Shown: positions 7,564 through 15,246 of the stretch, piece by piece | How the letters are laid out: every line of letters begins with the position of its first letter | Numbering within the stretch: position 1 is the stretch's first letter | DNA from: Blautia_A ammoniilytica | GTDB lineage: Bacteria; Bacillota; Clostridia; Lachnospirales; Lachnospiraceae | Direction of reading: 5' to 3' | DNA length: 64,000 bases | NCBI RefSeq assembly: GCF_025566965.1 | Contig: NZ_JAOQJL010000021.1 | Coordinates: forward strand, 1 to 64,000 | Notes under the pieces: model-generated | Told to the model about the DNA's origin: nothing | Database searches by the model: none | What the model saw: the letters and a program-made list of their open reading frames with translations, nothing else | Position numbers and translations under genes: made by a program

Positions 7564-8928
7564 ATGATACGAAAATTGCTGGTGGCAAACCGGGGAGAGA
7601 TTGCAGTAAGGATCATCCGCGCCTGCAGAGAATTGGGGATTGAGAGCGTAGCGGTTTATTCAGAGGCAGACAAGGATAGCCTTCATGCTCAGCTTGCTGA
7701 TCAGGCAGTCTGCATAGGGCCTGGTCCTTCAACGGAAAGTTATCTGAATATGGAAAGCATTATCAGTGCTACAATGACAACCGGCGCAGATGCCATACAT
7801 CCAGGCTTTGGATTTTTATCAGAAAATGCCCGTTTCGCACAAATATGTGAAAAGTGCGGCATTATCTTTGTGGGTCCCCCCTCCTCTGTGATCCGCAGTC
7901 TTGGAAACAAGCAGGAAGCCAGAAACACCATGGAAGCAGCCGGTGTTCCGGTGATCCCCGGGACGAAGGGGGCAGTTCTGGATATTGATGCAGGAAAAAA
8001 GGAAGCTGACAGGATTGGTTATCCGGTGATCATTAAGGCTGCCCTTGGCGGTGGCGGCAAGGGTATGCGGACAGCTTTTTCGCCGGAAGAGTTTGAAAAA
8101 GCTTTCCTGACTGCAAAGAAAGAAGCGCAGATGGCCTTTGGGGACGGAACCATGTACATAGAGCATTTTGTGGAAAATCCAAGACATATAGAATTTCAAA
8201 TCCTTGCAGACCAGCAGGGAAATGTGATCCATCTTGGAGAAAGGGACTGTTCCATCCAGCGAAATCATCAGAAGATGATCGAGGAATCGCCCTCTGCAGC
8301 TGTATCGGACAAGCTTCGCAGGAAGATGGGAAAAGCAGCTGTGAAGGCTGCAAAGGCAGCACATTATGTGAATGCAGGAACCATAGAATTCCTTCTGGAA
8401 AAGGATGAAAACTTTTATTTTATGGAAATGAATACCAGGATCCAGGTAGAGCATCCGGTAACAGAGTGGGTCACTGGCATGGATCTGGTAAAGGAACAGA
8501 TCCGTATCGCTTCCGGTCTGCCGCTTCAGGTCAGTCAGAAGGATGTACATGTACAGGGGCATGCCATTGAATGCAGGATCAATGCGGAAAACCCGGAGAA
8601 GAATTTCAGGCCTTCTCCCGGCACCATTTCAGATCTTCATTTTCCCGGCGGCCAGGGAATCCGTGTGGATACAGGTATTTATTCAGGATATACAGTACCG
8701 CCCTATTATGATTCCATGCTTGCAAAGCTGATCGTTCATGGAAGCACAAGAGAAGAGGCGATTGCCAAAATGAAAAGTGCACTGGGGGAAGTGGTGATCC
8801 AGGGAGTGGATACAAACATTGACTATCAGTTTGAAATCCTCAGTCATCCGGATTTCCAGAGCGGTAATTTTAATGTTGGATTTTTAAGTACCCATGAAAT
8901 CGGGGGAGTGAAAGTAAATGAAATTTAA
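7564..8928 (+). CDS. accC: Acetyl-CoA carboxylase, biotin carboxylase subunit (AccC)
   Basis: ATP-dependent carboxylation of biotin on AccB. The 454 residues show the N-terminal Rossmann-like start (KLLVANRGEIAVRI), the ATP-grasp glycine loop GGGGKGMR (about 162-169), and the active-site EMNTRIQVEHPVTE (about 289-302). The ATG follows the fabZ stop after 3 bp. The end overlaps accDA by 11 bp. Confidence 0.95.
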   Translation: MIRKLLVANRGEIAVRIIRACRELGIESVAVYSEADKDSLHAQLADQAVCIGPGPSTESYLNMESIISATMTTGADAIHPGFGFLSENARFAQICEKCGIIFVGPPSSVIRSLGNKQEARNTMEAAGVPVIPGTKGAVLDIDAGKKEADRIGYPVIIKAALGGGGKGMRTAFSPEEFEKAFLTAKKEAQMAFGDGTMYIEHFVENPRHIEFQILADQQGNVIHLGERDCSIQRNHQKMIEESPSAAVSDKLRRKMGKAAVKAAKAAHYVNAGTIEFLLEKDENFYFMEMNTRIQVEHPVTEWVTGMDLVKEQIRIASGLPLQVSQKDVHVQGHAIECRINAENPEKNFRPSPGTISDLHFPGGQGIRVDTGIYSGYTVPPYYDSMLAKLIVHGSTREEAIAKMKSALGEVVIQGVDTNIDYQFEILSHPDFQSGNFNVGFLSTHEIGGVKVNEI

Positions 8929-10603
8929 CTGTACATTTAAACGGACAGTTGGCCATAGCAGCCTGACAGCAGAAACAGTAAAGCCAGAGGTTCCGGAAGG
9001 ACTTCTGAAAAAATGTAATGTATGTAAGTCAGCGGTGTTTGTGGAAGAGGTAAAGGACAACGATTATATATGTCCTCATTGCGGCAATTATTTTCGTGTT
9101 CATGCCTGGAGAAGAGTCCAGCAGATCGCAGATCCAGGGACTTTTGAAGAATGGGATGCAGGTCTGCCCCAGGAGAATCCTCTTCATTACAAGGGATATA
9201 AAGAGAAAATCGAAAGTCTTCAGGAAAAAACAGGACTGGATGAAGCCATCCTTACCGGAAAGGCAGAAATTGACGGAAATCCTACAGTGCTTGGAGTCTG
9301 TGACAGCAGGTTTATGATGGCAAGCATGGGAAGTGTAGTAGGGGAAAAGATCACCCGGGCAGTGGAGAGGGCTACCAGGGAACGGCTTCCTGTGGTGATT
9401 TTTGCCTGCTCCGGCGGAGCCCGTATGCAGGAAGGTATTGTGTCTTTGATGCAGATGGCAAAAACCTCAGCAGCACTGAAACGGCACAGTGATGCCGGTC
9501 TTCTTTATATCAGTGTGCTTACCAATCCTACTACTGGTGGTGTTACGGCAAGCTTTGCCATGGAAGGAGATATTATTCTGGCAGAGCCGGGAGCATTGAT
9601 CGGCTTTGCAGGACCAAGAGTGATCCGGCAGACCATCGGACAGAAATTACCCAAGGGATTTCAAAAGGCTGAATTTCTCCTGGAGCATGGCTTCTTAGAT
9701 GGGATCGTTGATCGAAAACAGATGAAAGCTACACTTTCCCGTCTGTTGTCCATGCATCAGCATCAGGATACAAAAAGCACATATCAGGAAAAGAAAGTTC
9801 TGAAAGAAGAAAAGCTTCAGGATAAAAGTGCCTGGGAGCGTGTGCAGCTTGCAAGGGATAAGGAACGCCCAACAGGGAAAGATTATCTTGCACTGTTATT
9901 TGACGAATTTACGGAACTGCATGGAGACAGACGATATGGAGATGATCCTGCCGTGATCGGAGGAATAGGGCGTTTTCATGGAAATCCTGTGACAGTGATC
10001 ATCCAGGAAAAGGGACAGGGAACAAAAGACAGTATTGCCAGAAACTTTGGGATGGTTTCACCGGAAGGATATCGTAAATCCCTGCGTTTGATGAAGCAGG
10101 CAGAGAAGTTCAAAAGACCTGTGATCTGTTTCGTGGATACTCCGGGAGCCTTCTGCGGGATGGAGGCTGAAGAACGGGGGCAAGGGCAGGCGATTGCAGA
10201 AAACATTTATGAATTATCTGCTCTTAAGGTACCTGTTCTGTCCATTGTGATCGGAGAAGGGGGAAGCGGCGGAGCCTTGGCTCTTGCTGTGGCTGATCAG
10301 GTATGGATGTTGGAAAATTCCATCTATTCTGTCCTTTCCCCAGAAGGCTTTGCTTCAATTTTGTGGAAGGATGCAGGAAAAGCCAGGGAAGCAGCCCAGG
10401 TGATGCGGCTTACTGCAGGGGATCTGAAAAAGCTTGGTATTGTGGAGCATGTTTTTTCTGAAAAGGAGCCTCTTACACGAGCCAATATGACAGATATGGG
10501 AGAGAAAATGGACCAGGCGATTGGTACATTCCTTACATTGTACGAGAAAATGGATACAGAGGAGCTTTTGGAAAAGCGGTATAACAGATTTCGTAAAATG
10601 TAG
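8918..10603 (+). CDS. accDA: Fused acetyl-CoA carboxylase carboxyltransferase beta-alpha (AccD-AccA)
   Basis: A single 561-residue chain carrying both carboxyltransferase halves, which are usually separate AccD and AccA proteins. The beta half has the four-Cys zinc ribbon (Cys33, Cys36, Cys52, Cys55) and crotonase-type GGARMQEG and TNPTTGGV motifs. A charged linker (about 279-305) leads to the alpha half, with FTELHGDRRYGDD, DTPGAFCGMEAEERGQ and GEGGSGGALAL. No stop or frameshift lies between the halves, so it is a true in-frame fusion. It is the last enzyme gene of the operon. Confidence 0.94.
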   Translation: MKFNCTFKRTVGHSSLTAETVKPEVPEGLLKKCNVCKSAVFVEEVKDNDYICPHCGNYFRVHAWRRVQQIADPGTFEEWDAGLPQENPLHYKGYKEKIESLQEKTGLDEAILTGKAEIDGNPTVLGVCDSRFMMASMGSVVGEKITRAVERATRERLPVVIFACSGGARMQEGIVSLMQMAKTSAALKRHSDAGLLYISVLTNPTTGGVTASFAMEGDIILAEPGALIGFAGPRVIRQTIGQKLPKGFQKAEFLLEHGFLDGIVDRKQMKATLSRLLSMHQHQDTKSTYQEKKVLKEEKLQDKSAWERVQLARDKERPTGKDYLALLFDEFTELHGDRRYGDDPAVIGGIGRFHGNPVTVIIQEKGQGTKDSIARNFGMVSPEGYRKSLRLMKQAEKFKRPVICFVDTPGAFCGMEAEERGQGQAIAENIYELSALKVPVLSIVIGEGGSGGALALAVADQVWMLENSIYSVLSPEGFASILWKDAGKAREAAQVMRLTAGDLKKLGIVEHVFSEKEPLTRANMTDMGEKMDQAIGTFLTLYEKMDTEELLEKRYNRFRKM

Positions 10604-10712
10604 AAGAAATCCGGAAAGCAGACGGAAATCGGAAAGCAGCAAGAAACTCAAACCACAAATGCTGTGGAAATTCAAATCCAAATTTACGAATCAAATGTCA
10701 CGGAAACACATG

Positions 10713-10741
10713 GTGCAAAAATCCCCAATTTATGCTATACT
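10713..10741 (+). promoter_or_regulatory. Possible promoter for the fabT-like gene
   Basis: TATACT at 10736-10741 is a good -10 box; the -35 region (about 10713-10718) is poor. If used, transcription starts near 10748, about 90 bp ahead of the TTG start. The 10604-10731 gap also holds several copies of CGGAAAGCAG but no terminator, so read-through from accDA is equally possible. Confidence 0.4.
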
Positions 10742-10836
10742 GTGTACACTTGAATAACAACGGAAAGCAGGAGCACAAGCTGTTTCCTGTATACAAATTA
10801 ATTGGAATAGCCCATAAGGCGGGGGGAAGGACCATA

Positions 10837-11274
10837 TTGAATGATAAGGAAGTAATCAATGATGTGCTGGTAAATCTTTTTAATGAGATCATGGAGCTGG
10901 AAGGACAGGCCATTATCACAGATGAGTATAAAGATATTACCAATAATGATATGCATATTATCGCTGCCATTGGTCTTGGAGAAAAAAAGATGTCCGATAT
11001 AGCGGCAGAACTGAATATTACGGTAGGCTCCCTGACCATTTCCATGAATGCATTGGTTAAGAAAGGGTATGCACAGAGAGAACGCAGTGAGAAGGACAGA
11101 AGAGTTGTTTTTATCCATCTTACGGTTAAAGGGCGTAAAGCCTTTCATCATCACGCAGAGTATCACAGGCAGATGACAGATGCAGTGGTGGGTGCTTTAT
11201 CGGACAATGAAGTAGGTGTTCTGGCGAAGGCGCTGGAGAAGCTGTCTGTTTTCTTCAGGCAGTACCAGAAATAA
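10837..11274 (+). CDS. fabT: MarR-family regulator, FabT-like
   Basis: Probable repressor of the fab/acc operon that senses acyl-ACP. The 145-residue chain follows the FabT plan: KDITNNDMH near the N-terminus, the winged helix (MSDIAAELNITVGSL), KKGYAQRERSEKDRRVV and HLTVKGR. I chose TTG 10837 because GGGGGGAAGG (10821-10830) sits 6 nt ahead and the protein then begins where FabT does. The upstream in-frame ATG at 10732 overlaps a -10 box and adds unrelated residues. In streptococci fabT precedes fabH; here it follows accDA. The matching palindrome is at 1324-1336. Confidence 0.85.
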   Translation: MNDKEVINDVLVNLFNEIMELEGQAIITDEYKDITNNDMHIIAAIGLGEKKMSDIAAELNITVGSLTISMNALVKKGYAQRERSEKDRRVVFIHLTVKGRKAFHHHAEYHRQMTDAVVGALSDNEVGVLAKALEKLSVFFRQYQK

Positions 11275-11293
11275 CCGAAGGCAGGACAGACAG

Positions 11294-12118
11294 ATGATAT
11301 CCATAGAACTGGAGAATTTTAACATAAGGCAGATCATGGGATCCGGACAATGTTTCAGGATGAATGAAGCAGATGCAGACTGTTTTACTGTGATTGCAGG
11401 TAAGAAATACGTAGAAGTAAGGCAAAAAGGGCAGGTAGTGGATTTCGACTGTTCTCAGGAGGATTTTCTTTTCTTCTGGATCCCATACTTTGACCTTGAT
11501 GCAGATTACAACAGATATATACAGGCAGTGAATCCCAGGGACAGTTATTTATGTGCAGCCGCACACCATGGACAGGGAATCCGTATACTTCGTCAGGATC
11601 TGTGGGAAATGCTGATCTCATTTCTTATTTCGCAGCAGAATAATATACGCAGGATCCGCAGGTGCATTGAGAATATCTGTACACAGTATGGAGAAAGAAT
11701 CATTTTGCCGGATGGCAGGGAATATTATGGCTTTCCAAAGCCACTGGCTTTGGCTGCCGCATCTGAAGAAGATCTGCGGGCATGCAATCTGGGATACCGT
11801 GCCAAATATGTTCATCAGGCCGCACTTGCTGTGGCAGACGGGCAGATCGATCTATCAGAGATTCGATCAATGTCTTACAAAAAAGCACGGGAAGCTTTGA
11901 TGGAAATCTATGGCGTAGGTGGGAAAGTGGCAGATTGCATCTGTTTGTTTGCCTTGCACCAGCTGGATGCATTTCCGGTGGATACCCATATACGCCAGGT
12001 ACTGGATCAGCACTACAAAAGAGGCTTCCCTAACCGCCGCTATAAAGGGATGCGTGGTGTGATGCAGCAGTATATTTTTTATTATGAACTTACAGGGATC
12101 CCCTCCGGCGACAAATAA
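11294..12118 (+). CDS. ogg: 8-oxoguanine DNA glycosylase/AP lyase (OGG1 family)
   Basis: Base-excision repair enzyme that removes 8-oxoguanine and cuts the abasic site. The 274-residue protein has the OGG1 N-terminal domain (GSGQCFRMNE) and a helix-hairpin-helix with catalytic Lys211 in GVGGKVADC, then Asp230 in FPVDTH. These match Lys249 and Asp268 of the human enzyme from memory of the family. The start is ATG 11294, which gives the family N-terminus MISIELENFNI. It is 19 bp behind fabT and may be co-transcribed. Confidence 0.87.
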   Translation: MISIELENFNIRQIMGSGQCFRMNEADADCFTVIAGKKYVEVRQKGQVVDFDCSQEDFLFFWIPYFDLDADYNRYIQAVNPRDSYLCAAAHHGQGIRILRQDLWEMLISFLISQQNNIRRIRRCIENICTQYGERIILPDGREYYGFPKPLALAAASEEDLRACNLGYRAKYVHQAALAVADGQIDLSEIRSMSYKKAREALMEIYGVGGKVADCICLFALHQLDAFPVDTHIRQVLDQHYKRGFPNRRYKGMRGVMQQYIFYYELTGIPSGDK

Positions 12119-12167
12119 GCTCTCTGAGGCTTTGATTTATCACTGGATCTTCTTTTGTAGTACAAAA

Positions 12168-12539
12168 TCAGGTAACGGAATCAATCACCAGTTCATCTTC
12201 TGAGTAAGAGGATGAACTTTTTTTGCCTTCGATCACTACTTTGTTAGGCAGACATACAATGGTTCCGCCGTTTTTGTCAATTGCATGCTGTTTCATACAC
12301 AAATGGTCCGGGCAGTCAGCCCAGATCATTTTTATTTCCCCGTCTTTTATTTCACACCGATTGGTATCTCCTATGGAGATCACCTGATCTTTGGATAAAG
12401 AATAGGTGCCATATTCTTTGCCTGCCACTGTAATGCGTACTGTGGAAAGATCACCCTTGTCCGTAAGGTGGGTAACAGCCCACAAAAGTGCTGCAGCTGC
12501 AAGGATTCCCAGGATAAATAGGATTTCTTTTTTTTTCAA
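12168..12539 (-). CDS. NusG domain II-like exported/membrane protein
   Basis: A 123-residue protein with one N-terminal membrane segment (about 5-22) and an extracytoplasmic small beta domain of the type called NusG domain II. The domain carries the conserved pattern ADCPDHLCMKQ and a following IVCLPNKVVIE. These proteins are often found near redox and electron-transfer genes of Clostridia, and here the divergent neighbour is a hydrogenase operon. Start TTG 12539 follows AGGTG. An in-frame ATG at 12575 would add 12 residues that spoil the signal segment. The molecular role is unknown. Confidence 0.75.
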   Translation of the reverse strand: MKKKEILFILGILAAAALLWAVTHLTDKGDLSTVRITVAGKEYGTYSLSKDQVISIGDTNRCEIKDGEIKMIWADCPDHLCMKQHAIDKNGGTIVCLPNKVVIEGKKSSSSYSEDELVIDSVT

Positions 12540-12566
12540 AGTTTCACCTGCCTGTATATAAATGAT

Positions 12567-12594
12567 GCCAGCCAAAAGCCGCCAGCCAAAAGCC
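12567..12594. repeat. 14-bp perfect tandem repeat
   Basis: GCCAGCCAAAAGCC occurs twice in direct contact in the leader of the minus-strand NusG-II gene. The rest of the 12540-12884 gap holds the two divergent promoters and no gene. Confidence 0.7.
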
Positions 12595-12659
12595 TCTGGT
12601 GCATATGCGTGTAAGCAGCTATTGGCTTTGTTGTTCCATAATTTCGCTTAATCGAAAAT

Positions 12660-12688
12660 ATCATAGCATAAGAAAATATGCATGTCAA
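12660..12688 (-). promoter_or_regulatory. Promoter of the NusG-II-like gene
   Basis: On the minus strand, TTGACA (12688-12683), a 17-bp spacer and TATGAT (12665-12660) form a near-consensus promoter about 120 bp ahead of the TTG start. Confidence 0.7.
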
Positions 12689-12766
12689 AAAAGTGGGACG
12701 GTGTATGTGAATGCTTATCGAGCTGCTATTCACTTCGCTGATAGTAATAAAAATCCACAATAATCA

Positions 12767-12795
12767 CAGAAAAGCAAAAAAAATAATTGTATAAT
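12767..12795 (+). promoter_or_regulatory. Possible promoter of the hydrogenase operon
   Basis: A perfect TATAAT lies at 12790-12795, about 90 bp ahead of hydC, but the -35 region (CAGAAA, 12767-12772) is poor. An activator may be needed. Confidence 0.4.
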
Positions 12796-12884
12796 CCTGC
12801 CAGATAATGTACTATATTGGATATAGAATTGTGCAATGGATACAAATACATACTAGCGAACGACGCAAAGTAAGGAGGAAACCA

Positions 12885-13364
12885 ATGTTAGATCAATCTT
12901 ATTACAACAAGGCGGATGAGATTATCGCACACTATGGTCGGAAAGCAGCATCGCTGATCCCCATCATGCAGGACATCCAGGCAGAATACCGGTACCTGCC
13001 AGGGGAACTGCTCACCTATGTGGCGAAAGAGATCGGGGTAAAAGAAGCCAAAGCATACAGCGTGGCTACCTTTTATGAAAACTTTTCATTTGAGCCAAAA
13101 GGGAAATACGTGATCAAGGTCTGTGACGGAACAGCCTGTCACGTAAGAAAATCACAGCCTGTGAAAGAGGCACTGATGAAAGAACTGGGTCTGACAAATA
13201 AAAAGCATACCACAGACGATATGCTTTTCACAGTAGAGACAGTTTCCTGTCTGGGAGCCTGCGGACTTGCGCCTACCCTGACTGTAAACGATGAAGTACA
13301 TCCGAAGATGACGGAAGAAAAAGCTATAGAACTTTTGAACCGGCTGAGAGGAGAAAGCGTATGA
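12885..13364 (+). CDS. hydC: Hydrogenase/NADH dehydrogenase [2Fe-2S] subunit (HydC, NuoE-like)
   Basis: A 159-residue thioredoxin-fold ferredoxin subunit that passes electrons to the NADH-binding subunit. Four cluster cysteines are visible: two in CDGTACHV and two in CLGACGLAP. The start is ATG 12885, preceded by TAAGGAGGAA, and the stop overlaps hydB by 4 bp. With the next two genes it makes the trimeric HydABC set, which in several anaerobes couples NADH and reduced ferredoxin to H2 (electron bifurcation). Confidence 0.92.
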   Translation: MLDQSYYNKADEIIAHYGRKAASLIPIMQDIQAEYRYLPGELLTYVAKEIGVKEAKAYSVATFYENFSFEPKGKYVIKVCDGTACHVRKSQPVKEALMKELGLTNKKHTTDDMLFTVETVSCLGACGLAPTLTVNDEVHPKMTEEKAIELLNRLRGESV

Positions 13365-15232
13365 GTATAAGAAATGGAGAAGAACTGTTAAACAAACAGA
13401 AAGAAGTAAATGAAAAGATCCGCTCCTATACCTGTCGTGTACTTGTATGTTCAGGTACAGGCTGTATTGCCTCCGGCGCACAGAAGATCTATGAGGAGAT
13501 GAAAGTGCTGTGCCGGGATGTGGACGGAGTAAAGGTGGAAATGCAAAAAGATATCCCTCATACAGGCGTGATCAAGACTGGCTGTCAGGGATTATGCGAG
13601 CTGGGGCCTTTGATGAGGATAGAGCCTTACGGATATCAGTATGTACATGTGCAGCCGCAGGACTGTAAAGAGATCGTAGAGCGTACAGTTCTGGAAGGAA
13701 AGCCAGTAGAGCGTCTGTTTTACAGAGAGAAGGACACTGTCTGTCCCCACCCGGAGGACATTCCTTTCCTAAACCTTCAGACAAGGGTGGTACTGGAAAA
13801 TTGTGGAAAGATCGATGCAGAATCTATTGACGAATATATTGCAGTTGGCGGATACCAGGCACTGGCAAAGGCACTGGAATCCATGACTCCTGATGATGTG
13901 ATACAGGAGGTGACAAAGTCAGGCCTCAGGGGCCGTGGCGGCGCCGGATTCCCGGCAGGGAAGAAATGGTCCCAGGTGGCAAGACAGGCCGAAAAGATCC
14001 GCTATGTTGTATGTAATGGTGATGAAGGCGATCCTGGTGCATTTATGGACGGGTCTGTTATGGAAGGCGATCCATATAAGATGATCGAAGGTATGACCAT
14101 TGCTGCTTATGCAGTTGGCGCAGAAGAAGGCTATATCTATGTACGTGCAGAATATCCTCTCTCTGTAAAGAGACTGCGTATGGCTATTGAACAGGCAGAG
14201 AATTACGGATTTCTGGGAGATAACATCCTGGGAACAGGAATTAATTTCCATTTACATATTAACAGAGGTGCAGGTGCATTTGTATGTGGTGAGGGATCTG
14301 CACTTACAGCATCTATTGAAGGCAACCGGGGCATGCCTCGTGTAAAGCCTCCCCGTACAGTGGAGAAAGGACTGTGGGGCAAGCCTACGGTACTGAACAA
14401 TGTGGAAACCTATGCCAATGTGCCCAAGATCATTCTTCAGGGGGCTGACTGGTTCCGGACTATCGGTACAGAAGGAAGCCCGGGTACCAAAACCTTCTCC
14501 CTTACAGGAGCTATTGAGAATACAGGCTTGATCGAGGTGCCTATGGGCACTACGTTGCGCCATATTATTTATGATATTGGCGGCGGACTGAAAAAGGGAG
14601 CAGCCTTTAAAGGCGTACAGATCGGCGGACCTTCCGGTGGATGTCTGATCATGGATCAGCTGGATGTGCCCCTGGATTTTGACTCGGTAAAGAAGCTGGA
14701 TGCGATCATGGGATCTGGCGGACTGGTTGTTATGGATGAAAACACCTGTATGGTAGAGGTTGCACGTTTCTTCATGAATTTTACCCAGAGGGAAAGCTGT
14801 GGTAAATGTGTACCTTGCCGTGAGGGGACCAAGCGTATGCTGGAGATCCTGGAAAGGATCGTAGATGGCAAAGGCGAAATGTCAGATCTGGATCAGCTGG
14901 AAGAACTGGCAAATATGGTTCAGAGTATGGCACTTTGCGGCCTTGGCAAAAGCGCACCGCTTCCTATAATCAGTACTCTGCACCGCTTCAGGGATGAATA
15001 CGAGGAGCATATCAGGGATAAGAAGTGCCGTGCAAAGGTATGTACTGCACTGCGTCAGTTCCATATCAATCAGGAATTCTGTATCGGCTGCGGCAAGTGT
15101 GCAAGAAACTGTCCGGCAGGTGCAATTTCAGGACTGATCAAGCATCCTCATCATATAGACAATACTCTTTGCATCAAGTGCGGCGCATGTAAAGATAACT
15201 GTAATTTTGATGCGATTTATGTGGAAGCATAG
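13361..15232 (+). CDS. hydB: Hydrogenase NADH/FMN-binding subunit (HydB, NuoF-like)
   Basis: The 623-residue diaphorase subunit. Domains in order: N-terminal thioredoxin-like [2Fe-2S] domain (about 25-110, CSGTGCIASGA and CQGLCELG); the NuoF core with the NADH/FMN loop GRGGAGFPAGKKW; SLBB-type domain; a [4Fe-4S] site in SCGKCVPCREG; and a C-terminal two-cluster ferredoxin domain (CIGCGKCARNC and CIKCGACKDNC). This set matches HydB of bifurcating hydrogenases rather than complex I NuoF, which lacks the outer domains. It is coupled to hydC by the ATGA overlap, with hydA 14 bp downstream. Confidence 0.93.
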   Translation: MSIRNGEELLNKQKEVNEKIRSYTCRVLVCSGTGCIASGAQKIYEEMKVLCRDVDGVKVEMQKDIPHTGVIKTGCQGLCELGPLMRIEPYGYQYVHVQPQDCKEIVERTVLEGKPVERLFYREKDTVCPHPEDIPFLNLQTRVVLENCGKIDAESIDEYIAVGGYQALAKALESMTPDDVIQEVTKSGLRGRGGAGFPAGKKWSQVARQAEKIRYVVCNGDEGDPGAFMDGSVMEGDPYKMIEGMTIAAYAVGAEEGYIYVRAEYPLSVKRLRMAIEQAENYGFLGDNILGTGINFHLHINRGAGAFVCGEGSALTASIEGNRGMPRVKPPRTVEKGLWGKPTVLNNVETYANVPKIILQGADWFRTIGTEGSPGTKTFSLTGAIENTGLIEVPMGTTLRHIIYDIGGGLKKGAAFKGVQIGGPSGGCLIMDQLDVPLDFDSVKKLDAIMGSGGLVVMDENTCMVEVARFFMNFTQRESCGKCVPCREGTKRMLEILERIVDGKGEMSDLDQLEELANMVQSMALCGLGKSAPLPIISTLHRFRDEYEEHIRDKKCRAKVCTALRQFHINQEFCIGCGKCARNCPAGAISGLIKHPHHIDNTLCIKCGACKDNCNFDAIYVEA

Positions 15233-15246
15233 GAAGGGGGTATATT

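Noticed and set aside
10732..10836. Longer start of the MarR/FabT gene at ATG 10732
   Set aside because: The ATG overlaps a -10 box, has no ribosome site, and the added 35 residues do not resemble the family; TTG 10837 has a strong site.
12829..12846. TTGTGCAATGGATACAAA upstream of hydC as a Rex (NADH-sensing) operator
   Set aside because: The half-site spacing is one base short and the inner bases do not match the Rex consensus; a plausible regulator but not a supportable site.
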